Assembly: GCA_003254905.1 (NCBI GenBank) | Contig: QANU01011901.1 | Span: 1,336,039-1,400,038 of the forward strand | DNA from: Nissolia schottii | Lineage: Eukaryota > Streptophyta > Magnoliopsida > Fabales > Fabaceae | Length of the DNA stretch: 64,000 nucleotides | Direction of reading: 5' to 3' | Shown here: positions 49,490 through 61,553 of the stretch, piece by piece | Position numbering within the stretch: position 1 is the stretch's first letter | Layout: each line of letters begins with the position of its first letter | Translations under genes and position numbers: made by a program | Notes under the pieces: model-generated | What the model was told of the DNA's origin: nothing | What the model saw: the letters and a program-made list of their open reading frames with translations, nothing else | The model's database searches: none

Positions 49490-50554
49490 ATGTCTCAGTT
49501 TAACTATCACCCTCTAAGAAGAGCTCTTCTCTACCTCAACAAAAACAATTTCTCTGACCCATTAGCATCTTCAGCAGCAAACCCAAAATGTTACATTTTC
49601 CTGCAACACAAATGCCACCCTTCACCCATCGTCCCCATCAACTTCTTCTCAACCACTTCCTCCGATTCAGATCAAGAACCTATCCGCACATCTCAAGTTT
49701 TTGTCTTCTTCACATCCTACAGTTTCTCAGAAACCCAGATGCGCCAGATATTCACCAGGGTACCAGTGGTGCTTCTTTGCGACAAAAAGATATTGCCCAA
49801 GTTTGAATTTTTCTCCTCCAAAGGTGCTTCTCACTTTGACATTCTCCTCACTGCGACTAGGAACCCAGACTTCTTGCTTATTTTGCCCTATGTATGAATT
49901 GGTAAGGAGGTTCTGTCCGTCTGATGAGAAAGGCATTGCTTCTGTATTTGCATAGCCCTCTTCCATTCGTGATTGCCATGTGCCACAAAATGTGAAATTG
50001 CTGATTGCTGAAGGGTTGGCAGATTCCACCATCCACCATTTTGCTCATGACCGAGCCCCTATGCTCTGCTCTGCTGACTTGGGTAAAACCGTTGAGGAAT
50101 TGAAGCAATTAGGGTTTGATCCTTCGAAGATTGAATTTGGCGTGGCGTTGCGGACGAAAAGGGCTGTAACCAAATTCCAATGGGATGCCAAAGTTGAAGC
50201 CTTTAAGAAATGGGGTTGGTCTGAGCAGGAAGTTTCCGGTGCATTTAGGAGGCACCCGCAGGTCATGCTGCGATTCGAGAAGAAACTTGATGCATTGATG
50301 AGCTTTTGGATCGGTCAGCTTGGTTGAGACCCGTGGGCACTTCTTATGAGACCTGTACTCTTTGGACTCAGTTTGGAGAAAAGGCTTCGGTTATCCAGTA
50401 TCTTCTGTCCAAAGGTTTGATGAAGAAGAATGCTAGCCTAGCCACACCGTTTTGTTTGTCTGATAAGTTGTTCCTGCAAAAATTTGTGACCTGTTTTAAG
50501 GAGAAAGAAGCGTCTCAGCTATTAAAGCAATATCAGGGAGGAGGAGGATGTTAG
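49490..50554 (+). pseudogene. mTERF family protein, copy C (pseudogene)
   Basis: Starts MSQFNYHPLRRALLYLNKNN. The segment equivalent to SFTVSYLT.NCGFSPEAALK is missing (about 30 residues), so DQEPIRTSQ runs into VFVFFTSYSFSETQMRQIFT. Around 49880-49895 a deletion removes the RKSLENHIVPMYELVRR part and the frame changes. It then resumes as NVKLLIAEGLADSTIHHFAH and KTVEELKQLGFDPSKIEFGV. A TGA replaces TGG after IGQLG (50325), and a deletion follows before KASVIQYLLSKGLMKKNASL. It ends LLKQYQGGGGC. At least three lesions; not functional as a full mTERF. Its ending GGGGC differs from the GGC of the others. Confidence 0.85.
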
Positions 50555-51790
50555 CATATGACCTCAAATTTTGGTGTGATCTAGCCATCTTTTGTTTCTC
50601 CATCTCATTTTAGTACCTTTTTCTACTCTTGTCTATGACTGGATTTCTACTAATTTGATCCAACTGTTTCATTTGCTCAGTTAGAACCTTAGATTTTAGT
50701 CATAGTTCTGATCAGAATCAGTAACTTGAAAGTTTGTATGTAATTGACCCATGGGTATAAATGGTTTTGTGGTTGGAGAATACCGTTTGTACTCCATACT
50801 TGTCCATTTGTTTTGCTCTTTCTGTCTTCTTGTTACCTGGCAGCTAGTTGTTTGATCCTCTTGTGTGGAACAAGAGGATAATAAGGATTATGCTGTTTTG
50901 ACAATAAGTTCACGCTTGTTGAGAAGTGTTAAGCAAAAGAATTTCTATCGCTTGGAGAGTTGTTCCAGGTTCAAGGACGCCTTAGTATAATGTTTTTTGT
51001 AGTGATATGAGCAGATTCATCGAAGGAGCTACCCTATTAAACTATTTGTGCATACTATTCTTACAGAAGTTAAAAATATTTATTGTGGAGTAATGCTATT
51101 GTTTCTTGGAATTTTTGGATTTGTCGAGTGTTGAGACCTTATCCCTGATTTTACAGATTCTTCTTAACTGTTATGAGCCAGTTTTTAGTCAAATATGTGT
51201 TTCCTGTGAAAAGAAAAACGTATCTGAGGTCTGTTCAAAGGCAAAGGCTAAGATGTTGGATATTTTGTAAATAGCCATGGATCAGCAATAGCATGACAAA
51301 GATGTCCATCTGTAGCTGTTACATTTTCCCCCTTCTCAATGTTTGGCTTAATGCCTATTGTATTAATTAAACCATTTACACTTCTTCCTTGTCTCATTTA
51401 GTTATTGAACTGATAAGTCAAGACAAGAACACCAGTTTTTTCAGGTTTCATATTGAAAGGAGGTTTGAACAAGGATAATGGAAGTTCTTACTGCAAAGTT
51501 GTTACTACCTAAACAGTTTTGTATTTTTTCTGAACGCAAACTCATGATCTTTGCTCATCTTTTCCCCATGTATGATACTACCTGGTGGTATATCCGTCAA
51601 GTTTGAAGATAGTTTGTGGAACCAAAAGAGGGTGAATGATGAATATGAAAATAATTGAAGAGTTAATGACTTGATGCTAGAAGAGTTGAAGTAGTGGTGG
51701 GAGGATTTTTTGTTTAGATTGAATAGTTGTTAGAGAACGGCATGCTTAGTTATGTTTGATGAGAGTAAATTGAGAAGGTATATGGTTAAT
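50555..51790 (+). repeat. 3' flank of copy C, shared with other mTERF units
   Basis: Carries the same ordered blocks as the other flanks, including TTGTTCCAGG...CCTTAGTATAATG, which gives the empty site for the copy A LTR-like insertion. The homology with copy D's flank reaches the GAATTGAGAAGG region. No gene seen. Confidence 0.6.
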
Positions 51791-52784
51791 CTTTTCTAGG
51801 GGTTCCTAATGATGAGACCTTCTTGAAGTTTATAAATTTTTTTGATATGTTGCCTACTCTTACTCGTCCTACGATTGGGCAACATCTTGCCCAAATTATT
51901 CAAACTACTTATATATGTTTTTTTATGAGGCTTGCTGTATTTCAATGTTGATTTTTATTTCTTTTATCATTTTCTTTCATTCAATTAAGTCATTGAACTG
52001 GTTTCAAGCCAAAATTATCAAAATAAGACTAAATTGTCCTCAAAATTCACTGTATTAAAATTAATTTAATGTCAATTTTTTTTTCAAGATAAAATTGATA
52101 TTAATTTCAAAATGATACGAATAAAAAAAATATTTAGACATTAATGTACTTTGTAAAAAAAGATGTAAGCCGTATATACCAAACATCAAAATATAGGGCA
52201 CAGTATAAGAATTTATTTCTCAATTTAATCTGATATAGTTGTAAGCTCTATGGTAAAAATAAAGATCTCTTAATTAGAATTTTTTAATATTGATCTTAGA
52301 TTATTTAGACCTAGTTCATATTAATTTTAAATCGTGGATCGTACGTAAAGTTGCTAATTTAGTGTAGTTCATCCTCGAGGAATTAGTCTTACTTCTCATT
52401 GAGTTGGTAATATCAAGTTTGATTATGAAATAAATTTTATCAGGTGTAATATTTAAATAATAAGATTATATATGATTTTTTGTCATTAATTTTTTTATTA
52501 CTTACATTATATATGAATTTTACATTCTAAATTGATGTTAAAAAACCACACATAATATTATGATTCTCTGATCTAATTCTCATCTTCACTTCTTCTCTTC
52601 TTAGTAAAACAAAAAATTAAAAAAAAAAAATTGCTGATTTATTAGGTTAAATAAAAAGGAAAAAACACATTTTGCCCACACTGGCTTTCAGTGGGTCACG
52701 CACGGTGCAGGTTCTGCAACTCCTCCGTCGAAATTCCTGCAGGCAGGCAAGAATCCAACTTCTTCATTCTTCAATCTCCCATCC
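51791..52784. other. AT-rich sequence between copies C and D
   Basis: No feature recognised. The final 110 bp is the proximal upstream and leader region of copy D. Confidence 0.5.
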
Positions 52785-53960
52785 ATGTCTCGGTTTAACC
52801 ATCAGCCTCTAATAAGAACTCTTTTCTACCTCAACAAAAACTATTTCTCTGAACCATTATCATCTGCAGCAGCAGAAACCCCAAAACGCCACCATCCATC
52901 ACCCATCATCCCTATCAGTATCCATTCCTTCTCAACCACCACTCCCTCCGCTTCAGATCCGAAATCTTTCACCGTCTCCTACCTCACTACCAATTGTGGA
53001 TTCTCGCCAGAAGCTGCTCTTAAAGCAAGCAAGCGAGTTCGTTTCGAAACCCCCCACAAGCCCGATTCAGTTCTCGCCTTCTTCACAAACTACGGTTTCT
53101 CCAAAACCCAGATGCGCAGCATCATATGCAGGGCACCGGAGCTGGCTATGTGCGACGTCGAAAAAAGGGTACTTCCCAAGTTCGAATTTTTAGCCTCCAA
53201 GGGTGCTTCCCGCTCTGACATTATTCTTACGGTGTTTAGGAACCCTAACTTCCTGCGTAAGAGCCTTGAGAACAACATAATCCCTATGTTCGATTTGTTA
53301 AGGATGTTTTGTCCCTCTGATGAGAAAGCCATTGCTTGTGTAATTGCAATGCCCTCTTTCCTTTGTGATTACCGTCTGCCGCGGAATGTGAAAATGCTGC
53401 TTGATGAAGGGTTGACCAACTCCAACATTCACCATTTGTTTAGGACTCGCCCTTCTGTACTCTGCTCTAAGGACTTGAGCGAAGCCGTGGAGGAGTTGAA
53501 GCAATTGGGGTTTGATCCTACCAAGTTCAATTTCAGTGTGGCATTGCTGGCCAAAAGGGCTGTAACCAAAACCCAGTGGGATGCCAAAGTTAAAGCCTTT
53601 AAGACCTGGGGCTGCTCTGAGCAAGAAATTTTCGATGCTTTCAGGAAGCATCCAATGTTTATGCTGCGATCCGAGCAGAAAATCAATGCAGTGATGAAAT
53701 TTTGGATCAGTCAGCTTGGTTGGGACCGTTTGGTGCTTCTCAGGAGACCGATGATCTTTGGACTCAGTTTGGAGAAAAGGCTTATTCCAAGGGCTTCGGT
53801 TATCCAGTATCTTCTCTCAGAAGGTTTGATGAAGAAGGATGCTAGCATAGCTACCCCACTTGAATTGAGCGAGAAGTTGTTCCTGCAAAGATTTGTTACA
53901 TGTTTTAAGGAGAAGGAAACATCTCAGCTGCTATTAAAGCTATATCAGGGAGGATGTTAG
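52785..53960 (+). CDS. mTERF family protein, copy D (intact)
   Basis: An uninterrupted, intronless 391-residue frame. The N-terminal 55-60 residues are Ser/Arg/Leu-rich with few acids (MSRFNHQPLIRTLFYLNKNY), which fits an organelle transit peptide. Repeated mTERF helical units run from about residue 70 to the end, for example SYLTTNCGFSPEAALKASKR, VLAFFTNYGFSKTQMRSIIC, LPKFEFLASKGASRSDIILT, VKMLLDEGLTNSNIHHLFRT, EELKQLGFDPTKFNFSVALL and ASVIQYLLSEGLMKKDASIA. The C-terminus is LLLKLYQGGC. mTERFs bind nucleic acids in mitochondria or plastids. Which organelle and target cannot be told here. The ATG is first in frame and matches the ATG of copies A and C. It resembles the large intronless dicot mTERF subfamily found in tandem clusters. 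Confidence 0.9.
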   Translation: MSRFNHQPLIRTLFYLNKNYFSEPLSSAAAETPKRHHPSPIIPISIHSFSTTTPSASDPKSFTVSYLTTNCGFSPEAALKASKRVRFETPHKPDSVLAFFTNYGFSKTQMRSIICRAPELAMCDVEKRVLPKFEFLASKGASRSDIILTVFRNPNFLRKSLENNIIPMFDLLRMFCPSDEKAIACVIAMPSFLCDYRLPRNVKMLLDEGLTNSNIHHLFRTRPSVLCSKDLSEAVEELKQLGFDPTKFNFSVALLAKRAVTKTQWDAKVKAFKTWGCSEQEIFDAFRKHPMFMLRSEQKINAVMKFWISQLGWDRLVLLRRPMIFGLSLEKRLIPRASVIQYLLSEGLMKKDASIATPLELSEKLFLQRFVTCFKEKETSQLLLKLYQGGC

Positions 53961-55430
53961 CATATTGCCACAAATTTTGGTGTGATATAGCCATCTTTTG
54001 TTTCTTCATCTCATTTTAGTACTCTGTCTATGACTGGATTTCTACTAATTCGATTAAACTGTTTCATTTGCTTAGTTGGAACCTTTCTAAATTTTAGTCA
54101 CAGTTCTGATCAGAATCAGTCACTCGATAGTTTATAAGTAATTGATCCAAGAGTATGAACGGTTTTGTGGTTGGAAATTTCCTTATACACCGTCCTTGAG
54201 AGATTGGAATGTTGTTTCAATATCCAAGATTTTACATGTTGGGCTCGGTCGCAAGAACTCCTTTTCCCTATGTTGTTGATTTAATTCCTGCCGTTATAGA
54301 ATTGTATAGAAGCCCTTGTGTGGCTTAGGGAAATATCACTGATTGATGAGTTATACTGCCACTTTGTATGCAAATTTTGTTCGTGAAACATTTTTTTGTA
54401 CACACTATGTAGTATCATTTCTGGTATTTCTTTTTGTTGGGAATTGATCACCGACTTTGTTATGAATTTAGGGAAAAATCTTCTTACCTGGTAGCTAGTT
54501 GTTTTGTTGTCTTGTGTGTAACAAGATGATAATGTGGCTTATGTTGTTTCATCGAATACTTGCTTATTATATGGGTTGAATGGGTAAGGGTTGTTTTAGG
54601 GCATTAATATGTACAAGCCGGTTGCAAAGTTCACATTTGCTTAGGAAAGTGTTAACCAAATGGATCTATCATTTATCTCTTGGAGAGCTGTTCTGGGTTT
54701 AAGGATGCTCTAGTATAATAATGTTTTATATACTGTAGTGAAATGAGCAGATATGTTAAAGGACATTCGTGTAGCATTCCTTTTAAATGAATTTGTACAT
54801 ACTATTCATTAAGAAGTTAAAATTATTGATTGTTTCGTGAAATTTGTGGATTAGTTGAGTGTTGAGAGACCTTGTTCCTGATATTATTAATTCTTCTGAA
54901 ATTTTTTCCCGGGTTAACATGCCTCTTGGTTGGTACCCTTCTTCTGAACTGGTATAAGCCATTTTTGTTTCAAGAATTTGTTTCTTGTGAATCCTTTCTG
55001 AAAAGATGCATACCTGCTGTGGTCTGTTCATTGTTGGGTGAGTGAAAATGAGAGATAGGTCTTTTGTAAAGAGCCATGCATACCTACTGTCTTATGAGTA
55101 CTCATCTTCTGCTGATTATTTTAGGCAAGGGCTCAAAATTGGAGCTAAAATGGTCGGTGTTTCAGTCCGTAACAATGGACTAACTCGGCAAGAATGGGCT
55201 ACAGTATTGATTATGGGATGTTGTTTATGATAACAAGTCTTGGGGCCAATTGTTGTGTGAACCAAAGAGAATGAATTAGTGTGATAACAATTGACGAGTG
55301 AAGACTGGATGTGTAAAGTATTGAACTAATGTGGAAGGATTTGTTGTTTAGATTATAGAGTTGTTGCAGGACAGTATGCTTTAGTTTAGTTATGTTTGAT
55401 TGAAGTGAATTGAGAAGGCATTCAAATGAT
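53961..55430 (+). repeat. 3' flank of copy D, shared with other mTERF units
   Basis: Shares ordered blocks with the other flanks to about 55425. A roughly 170-bp stretch at 55080-55245 has no clear match in the others and contains a 62-codon frame of unknown nature; it may be an insertion. Confidence 0.55.
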
Positions 55431-56373
55431 GCTTGGTAATTTGAAATGTGAAATAATCTTTGTTGTTTTGTGTGTCCATCGATATGGGGGATATGGGGGA
55501 AATTGTGGATATTTCATGTTGATTAGTGGAGAATAGGGTGGATTGGGGCCCCAAGGCAAGGCATGGTAACTGTCTCGGGATTGAAAATACGGAGACAATA
55601 GAGATAAAAACATGTTTGAAGAAGGAGACTAAAAACATGTTTGAAGAATGAGATAAAAACATAAAACTTAAAATTGACTTTTTTTAGGATAATTTTTAAT
55701 TTTTTAACTAATTTTTATGTATCTTAAAAACGAAAATATAAAAGAGATGTTTGGAACGCATCTCTGTTGTATCTCTAAAATGGAGGGACGCAAGAGAGGT
55801 GTCTCTCTATCCCTTATGTCTAAATGACAGTGATGGCAACTGCAATCTTCCCAATTCCCTATTCATTAGTGTGAAATTCTTACCATTTATCTGCGTAGTC
55901 CCTCAATCCAAATCAAATGAACAAATAAGTGTGTCCAAATATCAAAACTCTTTTGAAGCAAGGGATTCCACATATTCTTCACATAAGATATGGTGCTTGA
56001 TGTTTATGAATTCTATTGCCTCTACAAGACACTAGTCGTGTGATTTTATTTTCCTCCAGTATTTATTGTTTTCATCTACCATGTTTAATTATTCTAGAGA
56101 TACTCAAGCTGGTGATAAAGATGGTTGACACAAAAAATATAGTGATTTTTTTTTTCTTATGTATATGTTTCCTTGTGTTGTCCCGGATATCAATCGCAGC
56201 CTTACAAATTATATTTCCGAATTATATATTTTAATTTTTAACAGGAGGAAAATAGAAAAACCACATTGTTCACAACTTGCAGGGGTGGTGTTGATCACAC
56301 ACACCTCCGAATTGCTGCAGACGAGTAAGTATCTTTGTCGAATCATCATCATCATCTTCATTCTTCAATCCCC
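55431..56373. other. Sequence between the D flank and copy E
   Basis: An imperfect short tandem repeat (AAAACATGTTTGAAGAA, about 26 bp, two to three copies) lies at 55596-55660. A 94-codon frame at 55751-56035 has no recognisable motif. The last part is the copy E leader. Confidence 0.45.
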
Positions 56374-57522
56374 ATGTCGCTTAGAAGAGCTCTTCTCTAC
56401 CTCAAAAACAACCCTTTCTCTGACCCATTATCATCTTCAGCAACAACCCCAAAATGTTACCTTTTTCTGCAACCCAGAATCAACTTCTTCTCCACAACCA
56501 CTTGCTCGTCCGCTTCAGATCGTCAACAACCTTTCACCGTCTCGTACCTCACTAACAACTGCGGATTATCTCAAGAAGCTGCCCTCAAAGCATTCAAGCG
56601 AGTTCACTTCGACTCTCCCCAAAAGCCCGATTCAGTTCTCGCCTTCTTTGCTAACTACGGTTTCTCCAAAACTCAGATACACAGCATCGTGTCCAAGGCT
56701 CCGGAGCTTCTTACCTGCGACCCCACCAGAAGGTTGCTTCCAAAGTTGGAGTTTTTGGCCTGCAAAGGCGCTTCCCACTCTGACATTCTCCTCGTCCTGG
56801 CTCGGTGCCCTAATTTCCTGCGTAAGAGCCTTGAGAACCACATTGTCCCTATGTATGAATTGGTGAGGAGGTTCTTTCCCTCTGATGAGAAAGCCATTGC
56901 TTGGGTGCTTGGGCACCCCTATTCCGCTAGCGATGGCCGCGTGGAACAGAACGTGAAGATGCTGCTTGATGAAGGGCTGACCCATTCCAACATTCAACAT
57001 ATATTTAGAACTTGGCCTTCTATACTCTGCCCTAGTGACTTGAGCAAAACCGTGAAGGAGTTGAAGCAATTGGGGATTGATCCTTCCAAGAGGAATTTCA
57101 GTACGGCATTGATGGCCAAAAGGGCTGTATCCAAATCCAAGTGGGATGCCAAAATTGAAGCCTTTAAAAAATGGGGTTGGTCTGAACATGAAATTTTTGA
57201 TACATTTAGGAGGCATCCGCTGGTTATGCTACGATCTAAGGAAAAAATCAATGCAGTGCTGGGCTTTTGGATCAGTCAGCTTGGTTGGGATCACTCAGCG
57301 CTTTGCATGAGACCGACGCTTTTCGGATTTAGTTTGGAGAAAAGGCTTGTTCCAAGGGCTTCAGTCGTCCAGTATCTTCTCTCCAAAGGTTTGATGAAGA
57401 AGAATGCCAGGTTAACTACACCATTTTGTTTGACTGATAAGTTATTCCTGCAAAGATTTGTGACATGTTATGAGGAGAATGAAATTTCTCAGCTATTGAA
57501 GCTATATCAGGGAGGATGTTAG
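56374..57522 (+). CDS. mTERF family protein, copy E (intact)
   Basis: An intact, intronless 382-residue frame starting MSLRRALLYLKNNPFSDPLS. The frame is open for 13 codons upstream, but without an ATG, so 56374 is the likely start. The N-terminus is again Ser/Arg-rich with a possible transit peptide (ARG/SER residues to about residue 55). mTERF units include SYLTNNCGLSQEAALKAFKR, VLAFFANYGFSKTQIHSIVS, LPKLEFLACKGASHSDILLV, VKMLLDEGLTHSNIQHIFRT, KELKQLGIDPSKRNFSTALM, FDTFRRHPLVMLRSKEKINA and ASVVQYLLSKGLMKKNARLT. It ends LLKLYQGGC. As with copy D, it is presumably an organelle nucleic-acid-binding protein. It differs from D in many positions, so the two are separate functional candidates. Confidence 0.9.
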   Translation: MSLRRALLYLKNNPFSDPLSSSATTPKCYLFLQPRINFFSTTTCSSASDRQQPFTVSYLTNNCGLSQEAALKAFKRVHFDSPQKPDSVLAFFANYGFSKTQIHSIVSKAPELLTCDPTRRLLPKLEFLACKGASHSDILLVLARCPNFLRKSLENHIVPMYELVRRFFPSDEKAIAWVLGHPYSASDGRVEQNVKMLLDEGLTHSNIQHIFRTWPSILCPSDLSKTVKELKQLGIDPSKRNFSTALMAKRAVSKSKWDAKIEAFKKWGWSEHEIFDTFRRHPLVMLRSKEKINAVLGFWISQLGWDHSALCMRPTLFGFSLEKRLVPRASVVQYLLSKGLMKKNARLTTPFCLTDKLFLQRFVTCYEENEISQLLKLYQGGC

Positions 57523-59015
57523 CATCTGAGAGTTGGTTAACTTATGACCACAAGTTTTGGTGTAATCCACTCATCTTTTATTTCATCATCTCATTTTAGT
57601 ACTTTTTCTATGACTGGATTTTTTAGTCATTTGATTGAACTGTTTCATTTGCTCAGTTGGAACCTTTTTGGATTTTAATCACAACTCAGGGCAGAATCAG
57701 CAACTTGATAGTTTATTAGTAATTGATCCAAGAGTATAAACAGTTTTATTGTTGAAAAATACCTTATAGACAATCCTTGTTTTTTTGTTTTATTCTTATC
57801 TGTATTCTTTTTCAAAGAAGTAGATGGATTCTTGTCAGATATCTTATGCATTGTGGGATTGGAATGTTACTTGAATTTCTGTTGGGGTCAGGAGCAAGAA
57901 CTCATTTTTCCTATGTTGGCAATTTAATTTTGGTAGTAGTAGAATCATGTCTGGCTTAGGGGAAGTATTAGTGATTTAAGAGTTATACTTCCCATTTCTA
58001 TGCAAAGTTTTTGTATACACTATGCTGTATCCATCTGTTTTATCCTTTTACAGGGAAATGAGCACTGCCTTTGTTATGAAGCTGGAGAAAAGTCTTCTTA
58101 CCTGGCAGCTTATTGTTTGGTTGTCTTGTGTGGAACAAGGGGATAATGTGGCTTATGTTGTGTCACTGAATAATTGGTTGCTGTTACTGAAAAGGTAAGG
58201 GTTCTTTTAGGCCGTTAATAAGTGAAAGTTGGTCACGAATTTCACATTTGCTTAGGGAAGTGTTAAGCAAATGGATCTGTCTCTTAAAGAGTTGTTCTGT
58301 ATTGAAGGGTGCTGCAGTAGAATGTTATATAGTAATGCAATGGGCAGATATGTTCAAGGACTTGTGCATACTATTCATAAGGAAGTTAAAAGTATTGCTT
58401 GTTTCATGGAATTTGTGGATTAGTTGAGTGTTGAGAGTTGAGACCTTGGTCCTGATATTGTAAATTCTTTTGGATCTTGGTTCATTGTCCTTAGTTAGCA
58501 TATCTCTTGGTGGTTAGTACACTTCTTTTGAACTGGTATATGCCAATTTTGTTTCAAGAGTTAATCCTGTTTGAAATGAGAAAAATATCTTACAAGGTCT
58601 GTTCGAGTGTTGGGAGGTGAAAACTTAGAGCTAAGTCTTCTGTAAAGAGCCATGGATCAGCAAAACATAGACACTACTTGAAATTTCTTCATACAAACTT
58701 GTTAGCTCTACTTTTCCCCAAGTGTGATACTACCTGGTATGTTAGTCAAGCTTGATAATGAACTTGAAGATAATTGCTAGTAGTTATTAGACTAATCGGT
58801 TTTTTTTTTTTGTACTTTAGAAATTACGTTGTTTGCAATGAGGTTTGAATATAAGACCCCATACATATTAACCAAATCCTTCACTACCAAACTAATCCTA
58901 GTGGCTCAGGCTAATTGGTTTTCAGTTGGATGATCGGCAGCAAGAATGCCAGCTGGTTCTTGTGTTTTGGATTTGCCCTCCTTAACAATGAACTTGATAC
59001 TCAGCAAGAATGATT
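57523..59015 (+). repeat. 3' flank of copy E, shared with other mTERF units
   Basis: Carries the same ordered blocks as the other flanks, interrupted by a SINE at 58801-58910. Its last blocks (GAACTTGATACTCAGCAAGA) match copy A's flank near 40390-40430. Confidence 0.6.
58801..58910 (-). mobile_element. Au-like SINE with target-site duplication
   Basis: On the minus strand it begins CCTGAGCCACTAGGATTAGT. It contains an A-box-like TTAGTTTGGTAGTGAAGG and a B-box-like TATATTCAAACCTC. It ends in a poly(A) tail (the T run at 58801-58811). It is flanked by CTAATCGGT (58792-58800) and CTAATTGGT (58911-58919), a 9-bp duplication with one mismatch. The paralogous flanks lack it. Confidence 0.75.
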
Positions 59016-60015
59016 GTTGTTGCCACTGTTAATTCTAGGATGTTATGGTAACAAGCCTCATTTTAGAGAATTCAGATCTCATCATTTTAATTTTTTTTAA
59101 AAAATTAATGTTGTGGTTGTTATACTTTTGGAGGATTAACAAAATGATTATTGTGTGACATTTTTAATCATAGAGAGATTAATTTGGAGACATTTTTTTA
59201 AAGACTAACGTGGTGATCGTTATATTGTTGGAGGATGGGTTTTACTCTAAAATGAATGTTTCATTCCAACTTAAAAGAGGTGCGAGTCCTGTTTCTCAAT
59301 AACCTGACTTCTGAGTAAAGTTTATTGTTAACTATATTGTGTCTCTGGTGCATATTAAGAGGTACTTATACAAATGAATATGGTAAGTGGTAACCAAAGA
59401 AATTCAGAATGTTCTTGAGAAAGCTGCCCTGAACACTTAAAGATTTAATTAAGCTAGCTAGGAAAACATTTTCATCATTTGGTTTTGCTTAATTCCTAGG
59501 GGAATTAAGAAATTCATTAGTTCGATTATAAATTGTATTCAATATAAATTAAACTATTCCAAACCTCACTCTAAACTATTCCCCTCGTACCCTATTGCTT
59601 TTCTTCCTGTGATTTGAATCACACACTCTATTCGGAGGAAGTAGAAATTGAGCAGCACAGGCACTCACACAATGCAATCTGCTAAGCAAAGAACCCATCT
59701 GGTATGTAGGCATTTCAAATATGTGTATAAGTATTCTTCTCGGAGGAATATTTTAAGATACTTTGGATCACATAGATAGATTTCTTAATTCCAGGATCAC
59801 GCAAATATATTTTGATCACTGTGTTTAACAACAATTTTGAAGGCTAAATAATCCAAAAAAAAAAACTACTAGACTGCATCACATGTGATTAGTTATAGCG
59901 ATACACCATTAAATCTTCACCATTAGTCCATTAGTTTAATTCCAACTTATAATCTTGTTTATAGTTCTAATACGCAATTTCTAAAAATGTTAATTACGTC
60001 GATGCGTGCTTTTAG
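59016..60015. other. Intergenic, nothing recognised
   Basis: AT-rich sequence with no coding signal I can assign. Confidence 0.5.
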
Positions 60016-60906
60016 GATGTTTCAACAACAATTTGGTGATCAATGCAACGATCAAATGTTTCCTTCGTGGTTTGCAAATTATATATGTCTTTAACTTTAA
60101 ACTATATATTTCAATCGAACGATTTCCTTTATCATAATTGGATACGTATAACTTAGTTTTTAAAATCAATATAGGTGCAAAGTCATTGTAGCAGCGACCA
60201 TTACTTGATGAGTTTGTCCTGGGGACCTCTGAACAAAGTAATTAGTTGACCCATTTATTTTGTTAACAGATACAAATTTTACACATCTGAATGGGCAATT
60301 GGACAAAGGACAAACAATAGTGGGGTTTGGGTTAAGGGTGAATATTTTAATGCTGCTGAAACAACCAATGATTGGTATGGAGTGCTTAAACAAATTATTG
60401 AATTGGAATATGCACACGATGGTTCATCTCATTATGTTGTACTTTTCTGTTGTGATTGATATGATCCTAACGAAACTCAGACTCACCCCGACTACAAGAT
60501 CACTGAAATCCTCCGTGGCAGTACAGGGGTATGATCCGTTCATTGTTGCTGGAAGAGCAAGACAAGTCTATTACGCAAACTATCTGGGAGGTAGCCAATT
60601 AAGTTGGAAAGTTGTGATGAAATGCAAACCAAGTGGTTGAATTTCGAATCTTCAGCCAATATATTCGATCAAGCATATCAACTGCCTGAGCCTATCCCAA
60701 TAACGATAATTGTTGAGTCTTCGAACCTTACAACATTAGCCAGCAATACATTTGATAATCACCCTGACATTGTTGAACTCCCTAACCTCCAACAACATGC
60801 AAGTGATCAAGAAGTCGATGTTTACAATGACAACAATGAAGACGAAGAGTTTGATGATGAACTTCGTGCTGAAAGTAACGATGACAGTTTTGAACTTTCA
60901 GAATAG
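60016..60906 (+). pseudogene. CACTA transposase (TNP2-like) C-terminal fragment
   Basis: Reads FGDQCNDQMFPSWFANYI (end of the DUF4218-like part). After an intron-like break it gives YTSEWAIGQRTNNSGVWVKG and TNDWYGVLKQIIELEYAHDG, then a CCD*YDPNE stop where a tryptophan is usual, and after a frameshift YDPFIVAGRARQVYYANYLG. This is the DUF4216-type C-terminal domain of TNP2 proteins. A further frame change gives an acidic tail ending NDDSFELSE at 60906. At least one stop and two frame shifts are visible. Confidence 0.75.
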
Positions 60907-61553
60907 TATATGTAATCATTTCAATATTATGTATAATTTTCTTATTAAGTTCCATTGCACAAATTCATTTCTTAATTGGTAGTTAATAATTTATAGGGAT
61001 AGAATACTATTTATGTATTACAGTTAACAGGTAACTATTAGGGTTGTATATTGTATATAATTATTTATTATATTTAATAAAAAAATAAAAATAATTTAAT
61101 TAATAAATATACATCTATTTAATAAACAGAGCTAATTATACCTTTTAATTTTATATTTTATTGTCATTTTTTGGTATTAGATAACTATCAAATTATTTAT
61201 TATAATTATTAAATATATTATTGAATTTAATATGTATCTAATTCAACAATTATATAATTATGTATTTATTTCATATATTATTTTTAGAATTAAAAATAAT
61301 TTAATTAATTTATTATTTAATTAAATAATTATTTAATTAAATAATTATACTAATAAATTAATTATACTAATTAATTAATTAATTATATTATTTAATTAAT
61401 TTATTATCTAATTAATTGCATTAAATAATAATATAATATTTGAAAGTATGATAAAAAATTAACTTTTTTTTTAATTTTATTTACCATCAGAAACTACCCA
61501 CACAAGATTCTGACGACAGTATTTGCACCTACCATCAGTTAATATCCAACGGA

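Noticed and set aside
56335-56373. A longer start for mTERF copy E (13 more codons)
   Set aside because: There is no ATG in this extension; the first ATG at 56374 fits the other copies.
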